DNA of 64,000 bases. Source: Hyphodiscus hymeniophilus. Its lineage: Eukaryota > Ascomycota > Leotiomycetes > Helotiales > Hyphodiscaceae. The stretch lies in assembly GCA_016508695.1 (NCBI GenBank), contig VNKQ01000007.1, positions 620,001 through 684,000 on the forward strand, in the 5' to 3' direction. Every line of letters begins with the position of its first letter. Within the stretch, counting starts at the first letter, position 1. Under the pieces are notes generated by a model that worked only from the letters and a program-made list of their open reading frames with translations, had not been told where the DNA came from and did not search any database. Of the stretch, positions 34,201 to 45,962 are shown piece after piece. Both the position numbers and the translations under genes were made by a program.

Positions 34201-37200
34201 CTGTGGCGGTTGAGCTGACGGGGTTCTACGCTAATCGTCTTCTCGATGGTTTATATTGAGGGGAAGAATCAGAGGAACTGGCTATTAAGTCTTCAAATAT
34301 ATGTCAGTCGTCGAGTACCAATAACCTTTGAAGATATTCAGTAGTTGAGAATTTGAAGCAGCGTTTTGCAAGGTGTAGATAGCTGTCCCGGGGAGAAACT
34401 CTTCGTACTGGCTGTCGAGTTTTGGATACCTGGAAATTTGGGAGGGACTCCCAACATTGATGCACAAAGTAGGAGGTTACTGTACTGGGCAGCTCTGGCA
34501 TGGAAATGGGAAATATCTTATCGATGGAGGGTGTATCGAGACGGGTGCCGTGTCTGGAACTCTCACAGCCAATGGTGCTATACATCATGTGGCATATTTG
34601 AGGGTATGGAGCTGAACCATTGGAATCTTGGACAAGCTGGTATGTGTGCGTTGTACCTGTCCTGGATCATCCTAAGTGTTGTCTGCAGACTGTATATCTC
34701 TTTCGAGATAAGGAGGCCGAACCGGGGCCGTTGAAGACATACTGTAGTCTGTAAGCTTCAAGGAGCATCCTCCTCTCTCAGCCTCTCAGGACAGGACCGC
34801 AGATCTTGAGTCGACTCCCCTGGTTCCCAACGAAAAAGCGTGTGGGTTTCTTCCTTCCTTCAGCTAGACTCTAGAGAAGCCCGAGAAGATCTTCCAGATC
34901 GTCTTCCCAACACCACGGTGCTAAACGATGAATCCCAAGGATCTCGGGAGAGACGGATGAACGTCTAAAAGGGGTCTCGCGGCAGATTGGAGGGAAAATC
35001 CAAAACGGGCTAAGCTTCAGGTACAGAACGACTCTGACTGGGTCGGGGATGTTGGCCTCTACCGTCGCTTTGGATTTCGCATGGACCCACGGGCTACCTT
35101 TGATTCCCTTGCATGTACCCAATCCTTGTACGGCGGAGGGAGAGGAGCGGAGCGGGAGAGGAAGACTGGGATCCAACCCCTTTTCGGACACGCGACAACG
35201 TTTATCATTTTACTTCCTCCATAATCCCATAACCCATAATCCAACCGTATTCCCGTTCCGCTCGCTTGTATTTGTTGTATTTGTTACCGACGCTTTCTCC
35301 CATGAATTTGAGTTACTGTGGCTGAAGCCTGAGGGATCGAAATATATTCACCTCAAGGAAAGATGAGAGTGAGAGTCCGTTTTGAACTGAAGCGAAACTC
35401 TCCCTGAGCACATTGCATTGACTGCTCTGGCGACGATGCACCGAGTGACCCATGCACCAAAAGCTGCACATGGAAAGGCATCATGGTGACACATCACGAA
35501 GTTCCTCGATTCCAAGCTTTTGTCCGAAATCAGAGTGGAGTAACTCCGTACATATTGCGAGATGTGAGCAGTGCGCCCGAGACACTTGGGCATTAGAGAG
35601 ACAGCAGAGCGTGAGACAAAACGAACACAGCTATTCCTTCCCCGAAGAAGTATACTTATCCTGTACTCATGAGTACAAGTCATGAGGGTGTCATTGACGA
35701 TCCATTTCGCTGACCCGACATGAGGATCACGAAAGGTCGAGAAGGACACGCCAGACTGTGAGATGAATCGCTGGCGCCAGAGCTTAAGAATTCCAATGGA
35801 CTGGAAATAGCCTCGGCGTAGGGAAAGGGGTGGGGGATGCTCGATTTCCCCAGCGCTTACTTTTTACATGAAAGACGAGAACCTCCAGATAATAATCAGG
35901 ATTCAGGACCGAGGAGATTCACTTTCCCATCCCGTTCTCTTTCTAGCCGCTTCTTGCATGGTTACTCTTCCTCTTCCTCCTCTGTCTTTCTAACTATCTC
36001 TCTGCCTCTCTTCCTCCCTCTTCAAGGCAACACCTGTACCTACCTACTGTACTACTACCACCCTAATATGCAGTGACTTCACTACCTATTGAGCACGGCC
36101 ATATGAAGACTTTGCTGGAATCCAATATCTCAGGGGCCCCGGCCGGTTGAAACGTAAACCCCCTGCATTGCCTGTATTGTGACTTTCAGATACATCTGGC
36201 ATTCTGATGCATTGTGCGCAAGATCGATGTCATAAAACGACAGGCCGTATAGATTCGCCTGCACGTATGTGTAGCTCCATTGGCTGCGCGACTTTCGTCG
36301 GTTTTTCGTGCTCGCAATTAAAAGAAAATATACCAAAACTGGCGAAGCCCCTTTTTTAGGTTTCTAGACAATCCAAACTACCCGCACCATCGACAGGGGT
36401 TTCCAGGAACGGGCCAAAAGATCTCGCCAGTGTTCCCAATCACCCTCTCCACATTCCCTTCTCCAAGCCCCCATCTTGTACAGTATCCTCGCATCGCATT
36501 TTGCATTGCATTGTTCGTTCTCCTCTTCCCGGACTCCTGCTCCCTTTCCTCACACCTCTCCATTCCGTCCAACGACCTCTTGATCTTGAAACCCAAAAGC
36601 ACTCCGTCTGTAGTGTTGACACTGTCGAGCTGAGCGAACGGCACAAGACAAAACACACTCCTTTACAAGCAACTGTGCAAGCCCGAGCAGCTGCAGGTGA
36701 TTGCATTGCATTGCATACGAATCTCCCGATCCCCCGAAAGACAGTACAAATCTGCGGTACTCCCACCCGATCAACTCGTCGAATAAGACGCAGAGAACAT
36801 TCGAAGGTCGCCAGAGATCCCAGCATTCAGTTCAGCTGTTAGAACAACTGTTCCGAACGACGAAGACTCGACTAAAGGAAGCTCTGCATGCATACCGAAC
36901 GAGTCTTGATTTTCCAGTCCAGGGATAACCGAAACCAGCTCGATACAGTCACATCCAACTTGAAGCACGATCATTACGCGATTTAACATTCTACATCGAC
37001 ATTGGGCTATCCGCATCCCTCCCCAGTGTCTTCACCCTCGCCATTGTCTAACGCCTCACTGGCCCAATCAGGATTCAAACCTACGGATTTACGTATGTCA
37101 AGCCTCTCCCTCTCACTGCACCTTGTTGGCATCAGGGACTAATGCTCGTATCTTCGAACAGACTTTTCTCTCCTCGTACGCGAATCCTCACGGCTGTTTT

Positions 37201-37416
37201 ACGGGCTATCGAAGTTCTCCATTTCGAGTCGAGATCCGAGCCACCCCTCTCCATACTAGAAACAATTCCTCATAGCGATAAGGTGGAGAATAGAAGATCG
37301 ATTGTGAGCGTGCTCACCCACAATTGTCGTTGTCAGTGCTTCCCGACAAACCATCTCGCTCGAGCTTCTAGACTGACCAAGTATTAGGCACGGCATAGTG
37401 TGTGAGGACAGCCAAG
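31239..37416. other. 6.2-kb stretch without recognisable gene; long leader of downstream gene likely
   Basis: No ORF here shows family features or clear coding character on either strand. The right part (about 35,900-37,416) contains pyrimidine-rich runs typical of fungal promoters and 5' leaders (36,000 and 36,430-36,560), TGCAT repeats near 36,500 and 36,705, and a plausible leader intron starting GTATGT at about 37,093. The left part is featureless. It may hold non-coding transcripts or decayed sequence. Confidence 0.45.
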
Positions 37417-40400
37417 ATGAATCGTTTCCGTACGAAGAAGAAGACGAAGGAGCCCACCGAAGGACTTGTCCGAGCTTCGACGGACTCTGATGCATCAGTG
37501 GCACCAGTACCAGCGGTCAAGTCTTCGAAGACTTTTCGCAGGGGCAAAAAGAACCAGGAAGCTGAACCCAAACTAGAGCTAGATCTATCCACGGCCTTAC
37601 CATCGTCGGATGACTTTCGAACAAGTCTGCTTATGAGTGGACTTTCGGCACGGTTTTCCATGCTCCGTGAACAAGACGACCCCACGTCGAAGCTAGGCAA
37701 AGCAAGCGATGATAGTGTACTATTTTCCAAACGCCAGTCGAGATTGAATGATCTTGGGGTTTTTTCTCACGGTCTGTCAGATATTGCAGAAGTGTCCTCG
37801 ATTAACGGTTCTATCCGACCTCCATTTGCATTTAGCAAGACCGATTCTTACGTGGATGGGTATGGAACGGACGATGACTCTACACACGGAGGCAGCATTA
37901 TGAACCGTGCAAAGCCAGGTGAGGGTAACAACTTATTCGGTGGCCGCCAAAAGATCTACAAGATTCCCGTCAAAGCATCTGGATCAAGCAAGAGTTTGAC
38001 GGACGGTGGTGGCGGCATGGGAGGTCGGGCTCTATACGAGAATGATGTGAGCCAGTCTGCCTTTCAAAAGCTTCGTGAGCGTGAGAGGGAACAGCAGCGG
38101 CTGGAACGGGAACGGGAAGAGGAAGAACAGAATGCCCAATCTTCAAGGGCCGAATCGCCACCACCATCTGGATACAATCGCAACAGAGAGACATCTTCCA
38201 CCACATCATCGGCTGGCCCTTCAATCACTCGAAGCTCTACAGCTGCAACATCGTTTACTTCACAACGTACACCCTCTCTCAATGGATCTCATACTCCCGT
38301 CACTCCTGGAGCGCCCGGACTCGACCGAACGATGGCAAAGGGTCGCAGGCTTTATGAGACAGGCTTGGATCAACATCTTCATGAGCAGCAATACTCTGCC
38401 ATGAATAGGATTGACACATTGACGAGACAGCGCACTGCAGGGGCCCAAACTCCTCCACCAGGATTCAGTTCCCCTACTACGACGCATCCTGCTGATCGGT
38501 GGGACCGCCAACAGATCTCTGGGAAGGCAAGCTTGCCGAACATGCGAGCAGCGAGCCCACCACCTAATGCTCCTCCGATGGCAAACTTCGATTTTGGGAC
38601 GAGAACCAACAACAACATTGTGGAGACAAAGCCCACTTTCGGATTGGCATCTCCTCCCCTGAGCCCGCCGATGAGTGAAAGCGAAGATCAAGCAGTGCTT
38701 GCAGTCGAACCCAATGACAGAGGCAAGGCAACTGCATTGGGAGCTTTCTCAAAACCTGTACAGCAGTATGACGAGAGCAAGTATACTCAAAGACAGCTCC
38801 AAATGCAGGAAGGAAGAGAATTACCACCCATGCGGAAACACTCACCCCCTCGTGCACTTGCTCCTAAGCAGCAGCAGCAGCAGATAGGACGTATGCGTGC
38901 CGAATCTAATGCCACTTTTGCGTCCGGCAGGTCGACGTCCAACTCATCCTCTCAAAGACACTTCCTTCCACAAGACCGCATTCCACAGGTCACCTCATCG
39001 AAGTCTCAACTTCCATCCCCAGCAAACGAGACCTCGAACGCTGGAACCTTTCTGAGTTCCCCGGATGGCAGCTCACTGGGGTCTCATGACGATGTAGAGC
39101 AAGCTATCAAATCGAAACCAACTTTCATTTTCCCCAGCCAAATATATCGTCAAAACCAAATACAAACCGCCGAACGCCCTCCAGAATCACAGCACCCAGC
39201 AAATCGACAACGTACCTTCCAGCCAAACCCACCGTCTCCAATGGGTGGAAGACAAAGTCCTTCAGTCCCGGGCTCCAATGCTTTCTCCAGACTGGCCGAG
39301 TCCACAGCACCCCCTACAAGTGCACCACCTGCAGACTCCCCCACTCTCGGACCTGTATCTGGTTTAAGCGGCATGGTTCGTCAGCATTTGCGGTCCGACA
39401 GCAATACGTCGTCGATATATGGCGGTATTCCATCAGCTGGCCTCACGTTCCGATTTCCTTATGATCCAACAGAACCCTTACCGCAAAACGAGTACACTTC
39501 GAAGTATAACCCTTGGGACACAGATGATTGGGACCAAGCTTCTTACGACGAAAACAAATTCAGTTTGGAAAGTGCAATTGACAGGACTAGAGAGGATAGT
39601 GTGATTCCACCACCGCTGTCCGTACGATCTGTCAACGTAGATGACGGTGTACAAGAACCGAATCGATCTGTGTGGGAGAAGGAGCTGGAAAATCATCACC
39701 ATACGAGAGATGGAAGCTCGGAGACACAGAAGGAGCGCCAAGATTTCAAAGCCGAGTTGGCGTCACGCAAAAGACGAGTGCAAGAAACTCTGAAGAGCTT
39801 TCACGAGACTGAGAGCAGATCTGCAAGTCCTGCCCTAAGTCCTGATTGGGCTAGAGACGGCCCTCTGAAAGGTCCTGCTCTGAACCTTTTAAAGCCTAAG
39901 TCCAGTCGAGGTTCTCTCGCTGGGAAGTCAAAGGAAGCACACCAGTCGAAAGCCATGAAAATGCTGGGCATTGGAAATACTACAATCAGCAGCTCACCAT
40001 CCCCTGCAAAGGCCACTTTTGATGACAATGCGTGGAAAAACGAGGAAGAAGAAATGCTTCGAGGAGTTCCCAAGGGTCCCATAATCCCCCCTCAGACCAA
40101 GGCTTTCCGACAAGCACGCCGAGATGCACAGCGTGATCGAGAAAGACAGGTTGCCCTGAGACATCAACAAAAATTGTCGGCTGAGGCATTTACTAATGGA
40201 GCTGAATGGCCTGCGCAGGCCATCGAGGACCGGCCCGTACAAAATGCACCATTTCGTGAAAAGGTTCCACCCAACATCCGTACTGGTCGCCGCACGCCAA
40301 GCAGGGAGAGGGGGCCACCTCCTGTGACCCAGAACCATAGGAATGGAAGCAGCCAAGAGAGCGGAAGCGTAGTAACCAATAAATCTACTTCAAGACCACC

Positions 40401-41310
40401 ATCTCGTACCTCACGAGATCGATCTAGCTCAGACGCATCTGGTCCTTCCAAGAACCGAAACGACAGATACAGAGACGGCTTGGCCAAAGCGATGGCCGAA
40501 GAAATTGGTAGCTCCAGTCAAGGAGCATACGACGATTTGGAGCCATCTTCTGCGCGACTTATGACAAAGTCACCTGGTATTTCAAACTTGCCAATGCAGC
40601 CCTCCCCTGTCCCGTCTCCTATGATTGGATTAGACCCAGCGAGCCGGAATCGAAGCAATAGCAAATCGATCGCTGCAGGTTATTTCGACTCCCACAAGCT
40701 TCAGCCTATCCAGACTGGGGAGGGGATCGACATCGGTCTCTCGCCAAGACCAAGCCCAATTACTCCGTACTCAATCAATTCCACTCCTTCCTTGATTCAA
40801 CCTTCACCAGGCGGATCTGGAGCAAATACCCCGACTATGAACCAGGGATTTTCTGGACAAACGCGCGCTCCTGGAGCTCGGAAGAAGTCCATCAATAAGT
40901 CAGAAATCTCTGAGCCCAAGTTTGTCTCCACAACATCAAGAGTTCCAACAGTCGACCTTCCTCCAGGAACAACTCTTCAGAAGGGTATGGACGCACCGCC
41001 GATCCCACCTGTAAACCCAAGGAGACGCCAGACGCGCGCTATGTTTGGTTTTGGAAAGAAAGAAGAGTTCGAGGAGATGCATTCTTTACCAGCAGCAACT
41101 CAATCCACCGAAGAAATGAGCACATTCTCCGCCGACGAAGCCGACTCTGAATCCAAACCCCGTCAAAAGCTGAGGAAGATCTCAAGCGAAGGCGGCAATC
41201 TCAATGCACGAGCCCGACAAGCAGCAAATGCTATCCCAAGCCCCGCTTTACCCGGCGGATTCCAAGGAAATGGCAGTTCTCCACGACCATACGAAGGTGG
41301 AATGTTCTAG
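37417..41310 (+). CDS. Large Ser/Pro-rich disordered protein, unknown function
   Basis: A single open exon of 1,297 residues from ATG 37417. It opens MNRFRTKKKTKEP and has a conserved-looking block (LLMSGLSARFSMLREQDDP, SDDSVLF, GVFSHGLSDIAEV), GGRALYENDVSQSAFQKL followed by a strongly charged Arg/Glu coiled coil (about residues 215-245), LYETGLDQHLHEQQYSAMNRI, and long Ser/Pro/Gln tracts. A second helical region lies at RREA-like PIIPPQTKAFRQARRDAQRD. No catalytic domain, signal peptide or membrane helix is seen. It looks like a scaffold or signalling substrate of filamentous ascomycetes; I do not assign a function. Confidence 0.75.
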   Translation: MNRFRTKKKTKEPTEGLVRASTDSDASVAPVPAVKSSKTFRRGKKNQEAEPKLELDLSTALPSSDDFRTSLLMSGLSARFSMLREQDDPTSKLGKASDDSVLFSKRQSRLNDLGVFSHGLSDIAEVSSINGSIRPPFAFSKTDSYVDGYGTDDDSTHGGSIMNRAKPGEGNNLFGGRQKIYKIPVKASGSSKSLTDGGGGMGGRALYENDVSQSAFQKLREREREQQRLEREREEEEQNAQSSRAESPPPSGYNRNRETSSTTSSAGPSITRSSTAATSFTSQRTPSLNGSHTPVTPGAPGLDRTMAKGRRLYETGLDQHLHEQQYSAMNRIDTLTRQRTAGAQTPPPGFSSPTTTHPADRWDRQQISGKASLPNMRAASPPPNAPPMANFDFGTRTNNNIVETKPTFGLASPPLSPPMSESEDQAVLAVEPNDRGKATALGAFSKPVQQYDESKYTQRQLQMQEGRELPPMRKHSPPRALAPKQQQQQIGRMRAESNATFASGRSTSNSSSQRHFLPQDRIPQVTSSKSQLPSPANETSNAGTFLSSPDGSSLGSHDDVEQAIKSKPTFIFPSQIYRQNQIQTAERPPESQHPANRQRTFQPNPPSPMGGRQSPSVPGSNAFSRLAESTAPPTSAPPADSPTLGPVSGLSGMVRQHLRSDSNTSSIYGGIPSAGLTFRFPYDPTEPLPQNEYTSKYNPWDTDDWDQASYDENKFSLESAIDRTREDSVIPPPLSVRSVNVDDGVQEPNRSVWEKELENHHHTRDGSSETQKERQDFKAELASRKRRVQETLKSFHETESRSASPALSPDWARDGPLKGPALNLLKPKSSRGSLAGKSKEAHQSKAMKMLGIGNTTISSSPSPAKATFDDNAWKNEEEEMLRGVPKGPIIPPQTKAFRQARRDAQRDRERQVALRHQQKLSAEAFTNGAEWPAQAIEDRPVQNAPFREKVPPNIRTGRRTPSRERGPPPVTQNHRNGSSQESGSVVTNKSTSRPPSRTSRDRSSSDASGPSKNRNDRYRDGLAKAMAEEIGSSSQGAYDDLEPSSARLMTKSPGISNLPMQPSPVPSPMIGLDPASRNRSNSKSIAAGYFDSHKLQPIQTGEGIDIGLSPRPSPITPYSINSTPSLIQPSPGGSGANTPTMNQGFSGQTRAPGARKKSINKSEISEPKFVSTTSRVPTVDLPPGTTLQKGMDAPPIPPVNPRRRQTRAMFGFGKKEEFEEMHSLPAATQSTEEMSTFSADEADSESKPRQKLRKISSEGGNLNARARQAANAIPSPALPGGFQGNGSSPRPYEGGMF

Positions 41311-42575
41311 ACCCAGGTTTTACTCTCATGGCTTCATTCCACGTCGATTCATATACCCCTTCTATCTACTTCTCCTGGTTCGAATGGATCGATAATGTTT
41401 CACAACGCCTTTCCTTTGTACATAAGTTCAGCCTCCCGGCGCCCCAAAAAGACAGGACAGGATTTGGCGTTTCGGCTATACTGGTATAATCCGTTGTCTC
41501 AGCAGGCACATGCGGTCAGGTCTTTCTTGTTGGGCGAGTTTCGGGAATTTGGAACAATTTTGAGCAAAGGTGATCAAGCAAGCAAGCAATAGTGGTTAGT
41601 TGTATCATACCATGTATGTTGTGATGGCTCAGCAGGTCTGTGTTGTCATAAGCGGGCGGCGATCTGTAACTTTAGTGTTTGGTTGGTGGAAGTTGGAGTA
41701 TATGCTAGTCGAAGAAAGCTCGGGATGAGGTAATGACTGGAGAGCTCCGAGAAATAATGTTTCAAAGATTCGATCTTCTTTCCTTTCCTGGTGACAATTT
41801 GAGATCCTCCGCATTCGTTCTGTCAATACAGCCCGAGCCAAATGCTTCCTAAGCCAGCTGTCTGAGTGGAGTTCGAGCCAGCTTTGACTCTCGAACAAGA
41901 TTAAGCACCGACTAGGGATTGATTCGGTGTGAACAGTGTTCTAAGACGAGACCTGTTGGAATGCCATTCACAGAGTCCCGGCCAACTACCTCTCTATCCC
42001 AGCCACCAAGGGCGATCTCCTGTCTGGTGTGTCGTACATCCCTGAGAGACTCGTCCCTTTCCAAACCGTGCTGTCAGATTTACTCGTACAAGTTTACGGA
42101 ATATGCCTGCTCTCGCGGGCTGGACTCCTCTCACGTACATACTTTCATCTCGACGCCATGTTTACGATGTGTCGTTGGCACCCCCCAGGCTTTTGCCGCA
42201 TTGGGTCGGAATGGGGACATTCGCCGCAATCATGCCCCGAGGAGCCGTGCACTCTATCAAGGGTGAGAGAGTTCCAGCTACCAAATCCTCGGAGCCGCGG
42301 AGTAGGACTTCTGAACGAATTTGTTAGATGAGGTTTGGGCTTCGTGAGTCGTGACTATAATAACACGCCATTTATCGTTCGATAGTGCCGTGACAAAGCA
42401 GGAGCCATCACGCACCCATACGGGATACGATGCCTTCATGCAGCTCCCGTCAATAGTCGAGTACCGCCGCGTTCGCGAATAAGGAATCGTAGTACCTGTC
42501 TAATAAATAAGGTATATGCACGGCGATCTGCTCCTCGTAGGGGTGCTCAGACAAAGCAAATAATCACAATCCATT
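41311..42575. other. Intergenic, 1.27 kb; no gene seen
   Basis: The 3' flank of the large disordered-protein gene and the promoter of the alternative oxidase. Short ORFs overlap in several frames without family signal. Confidence 0.4.
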
Positions 42576-43750
42576 ATGCTTTCGACGCGCTCTGCAATCG
42601 CAAGAGCTCCCTTGTTGAGACTTACATACTCTGCTACCCCAATCTTGAGAATTGGCCCAAAAGCGACGAGTAAACTCTTCATAGTTCCAAGAACGGTCAC
42701 AGCTTCATCAGTGAGATGTCTATCGACCACCCAATTTCGCAAACAACAAGAAGAAAATGAGTTCTTCGAACCACCTCGGCACCTCAAGAATTCAAAAATT
42801 GCAAAGACAGAAACGGCGTGGAAGCATTGCGAGTATGAAACTATAGAACCCAAGAATATACAGTACTGATTTATTTGTACAGATTCACGGGCAAAGAAAT
42901 GGCGAAGATAGAAATCGCACATCGCCCTACAAAAACCATGTCAGACAATGTTGCTCTCAATGCTGTTCGATTTGCCCGTTTCTGTATGGACAAGGCCACT
43001 GGGTACAGGCATCCTTCAGAGAGTGATGGCAATAATCCAAAGCTCGCAGAGAAGAGCAAAATGACGGAGTCCAAATGGCTTGTACGCATGATATTCCTGG
43101 AGAGTATAGCTGCTGTGCCTGGGATGGTAGGTGGCATGTTGAGGCATCTTCACAGCTTGAGGAGGATGAAGAGGGATAATGGCTGGGTACGTACTTCCCG
43201 ACTTTTCAACAGATCAACGCCGACTGACAGTGAATCTCAGATCGAGACCCTCCTGGAAGAAGCCTTCAACGAACGCATGCATCTGCTCACCTTCCTCAAG
43301 CTCTACAGCCCCGGCCTCTTCATGCGCACCATGATCCTAGGCGCGCAGGGCGTCTTCTTCAACGGCTTCTTCGTCTGCTATCTCATCTCGCCCCGGACCT
43401 GCCACCGCTTCGTGGGCTACCTAGAGGAAGAGGCCGTCATCACCTACACGCGTGCCCTGGCGGACATCGACGCGGGCAAGCTGCCGCTCTGGAAGAACCT
43501 CGAGGCGCCGGACATCGCGGTCGCCTATTGGGATATGCCTGAGGGCCACAGGAAGATGAAGGATCTGCTCCTGTACGTGAGAGCGGACGAGGCGAAGCAT
43601 AGGGAGGTCAATCACACGCTGGGGAATCTGGATCAGAAGGAGGACCCGAATCCGTTTGTGAGTGTCTTTGAGGATGAGGCGAAGCCGCATCCGAGTAAGC
43701 GGCTGGAGAATGCGAAGCCGGTCGGTTGGACGAGAGAGGAGGCGCTCTGA
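42576..43750 (+). CDS. Alternative oxidase, mitochondrial
   Basis: Three exons (42576-42832, 42883-43186, 43241-43750) give 356 residues. The first ~60 residues are Arg/Ser/Thr-rich, as for a mitochondrial presequence (MLSTRSAIARAPLLRL, RCLSTTQFRK). The di-iron site is complete: FLESIAAVPGM, LLEEAFNERMHLL, FVGYLEEEAV and RADEAKHREVNH. Together these give the four Glu and two His ligands. The enzyme oxidises ubiquinol and reduces oxygen to water at the inner membrane, bypassing complexes III and IV. The stretch around residues 100-140 (SDNVALNAVRFARFCMDKA) is more divergent than usual, so this could be a second, lineage-specific paralogue. The last exon is markedly GC-richer than the first two. 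Confidence 0.92.
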
Positions 43751-44088
43751 GCTTTGTTGGTGCGATATAATGTATGGGGTTATTTGACTTTCGATATCAG
43801 GCTTTCTCAATTCCATTTTTATGGTGGGTTCGGAATTCTCTGGAGCGGGAGCTTAGAGTTAGATTCAGATCCAGTCCAATCGGGATAATTGTACGTATAT
43901 CCTGCAGGAAAATATATAGACTCGTAGATTAGACTAATGTAACGCCGAATCATTTTAAATTGTGCACCCTTTCTCTCCTTCCTAGTCGCGGATCAACGAT
44001 CAACGTCTAATGCATGGCTATGCATCAATACCTCTCAAGTCGAGCGAAACTCCTCCAAACACTCCGACCACCCTATCCCGAGAATCCA
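43751..44088. other. Intergenic; no gene seen
   Basis: 338 bp between the alternative oxidase stop and the tiny four-cysteine ORF; presumed 3' untranslated sequence. Confidence 0.35.
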
Positions 44089-44175
44089 TCATGGATTGAT
44101 GCCGGAGCCGCAAGCATGGCAAGTTCCTCCGTAACCCGAAGCGCCGCAAGTAGGGCAGTCCGAGTCGCCCATCAT
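44089..44175 (-). CDS. Tiny four-cysteine (zinc-ribbon-like) peptide ORF, 28 residues
   Basis: A tandem ATG-ATG opens a 28-residue ORF with two knuckles, CPTCG and CHACG, separated by nine residues, and ends GSGINP then TGA. The paired CxxCG arrangement is that of a zinc ribbon or very small metal-binding peptide. It lies well outside any other gene and is too short to trust from length alone. It could also be the last exon of a longer minus-strand gene, since the frame continues upstream for a few codons. Confidence 0.35.
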   Translation of the reverse strand: MMGDSDCPTCGASGYGGTCHACGSGINP

Positions 44176-45962
44176 GTCGAACTTTCCACGGGGAGAATGA
44201 AAGGTGGAAAGGTGGAATGAGTCGGGGACGAGGAAATGCGTTTATAGTGTTGAGTAGACGTAAGCGCAGTTTGGTATTTGTGATTATTTCCAAAGTCTGA
44301 GAGCTTCCTGGTCTTGTTGACAATGGGAAGTTAAAGTAAACGCTTGTTGTAATGGTGAGGAACAGTAGCGAAGGAAGTCACAGGTGTTTGCTTCGTTCGG
44401 TATTGTTGTCTTTGAATTGAGATAAAGTAACGATCAGGCAAGACTTTATACACTGTTTTCATGCCTTTGCAAAGACTGGCACTGTGTATCATCGATTCAC
44501 TTCCATGGCATTGTACGTTATTCACAACCCGAAGCCCGTAGCTTAAGTGCTCAAACCAGCGAGGATTTTTGGGGAATTGAAGGCAGTGTAATTTCTAGCA
44601 CACCCACTGACATGGAAACTGTGCATAACCACTGAAATGGACGGATAACACTGGCTGTAAATGTATTCACAACCCTGAGAAATACCAGACGGACTTTCGG
44701 CATGTCACAATTTCGATATATGCTCGTGGACGTCTCCGTGTGAAGATCTGCCATCTGTTTGAAGCAGAGAGAAAATACCAGATGATGGCTGTAGTGAATG
44801 GTTGAGCATCCGTATAGGGAGCATCGAGGTTGAGTCTCTATCCACCATCTATGACAATTCTGTCAACCCGGGATACCACGTGGGTTTCCCGAACCGCACT
44901 ACGGGCTTTGTTTCCATGACCAGCCACGGTCATGACAGCGATTGCAATGTTGAGGACGTTGAGTGGAGGTGGTGGACGTGCAGAAGGGAGTTGCTTTGTA
45001 TATTTATCAGGGACCATCTTGGTGGTGCTTTCGAAAGCCAGAAGCAAGGAGATTGTCTTCTTTTACTGCAAAAACACAGGTAACTCCTGTTCCTAGAGTG
45101 TGCAAAGGGGACAGTTTGTGGTCTGGTATGGACGGACGAACTTGATGCGGAAGTGGTTTATTGGCTAAGGTACTGTATAGCTTGATTGGAAAGAGTCTTT
45201 ACGAACAGTAGATGAACTACAGACAACAAAGAAGAGCCTCGACAAGGTGATGTCTGCAGATTTCTGAAGCGTGACACATAGCCTTCTTTTGCACTGTCGT
45301 ACTGGTCACTGCCTGTGACAAATCCAGGTACTAGATGAAGGTTTTGCAACGAAGGGCTTCCATTTCGCTCATAGGTCACACCCCCAGTGGCTTTCAACAA
45401 CATTAAGCCATATGCCATTTAGGACCAACCTGAAAACCTTAGGATCCATTGGGAATGAACTCTCGAAGCTGGGGTTCCCTTGCTCCTCATGGTCGTCCTT
45501 CTCCCCTCCTTCGGCTTACTGTCATTACCAGAATCCCGGGAGCCTAGTCGCTGATATCCGAAGACTCGGCGTGTATCAGTGCAGATGAGATCTGAGTTGC
45601 GTATTGAAGATTAGTCCAGATAGCTTGGTAAACACAGGATGATTCCTCCTTCAGAGATTCGCTTGCGCTGGGTTGATAGCACTACCATGGGACAAGTCAT
45701 TGCAAGGCTGAAAGAATAGGTCAGTTTTCTTCATGGACATAAGAAGGCAGTAAGAAGATGTACCTTTTGTTATCCACGATACGAAATAGAGTGCACGTTT
45801 GCTCGTGTGGAGGGAATAGGAGGAACTGGATGTCAAGCGATGTGAATTAACAGAAGTTTGTGTATGATGCCGTCTGGACAGAATGGTCCGCATAACGTCC
45901 AACGAACGCCAGCTCCTTTAACGCCCTGATACCATACGCTATTTATAATCTTTGATTATACT
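44176..45962. other. Intergenic, 1.8 kb; no gene seen
   Basis: No ORF with family signal was found on either strand. Several short inverted and direct repeats occur by chance level only. It carries the 3' end of RTF2 at the right. Confidence 0.4.

Noticed and set aside
41360..41390. tRNA B-box-like GGTTCGAATGG
   Set aside because: No matching A box or foldable cloverleaf around it. No tRNA or rRNA gene could be supported anywhere in the window.
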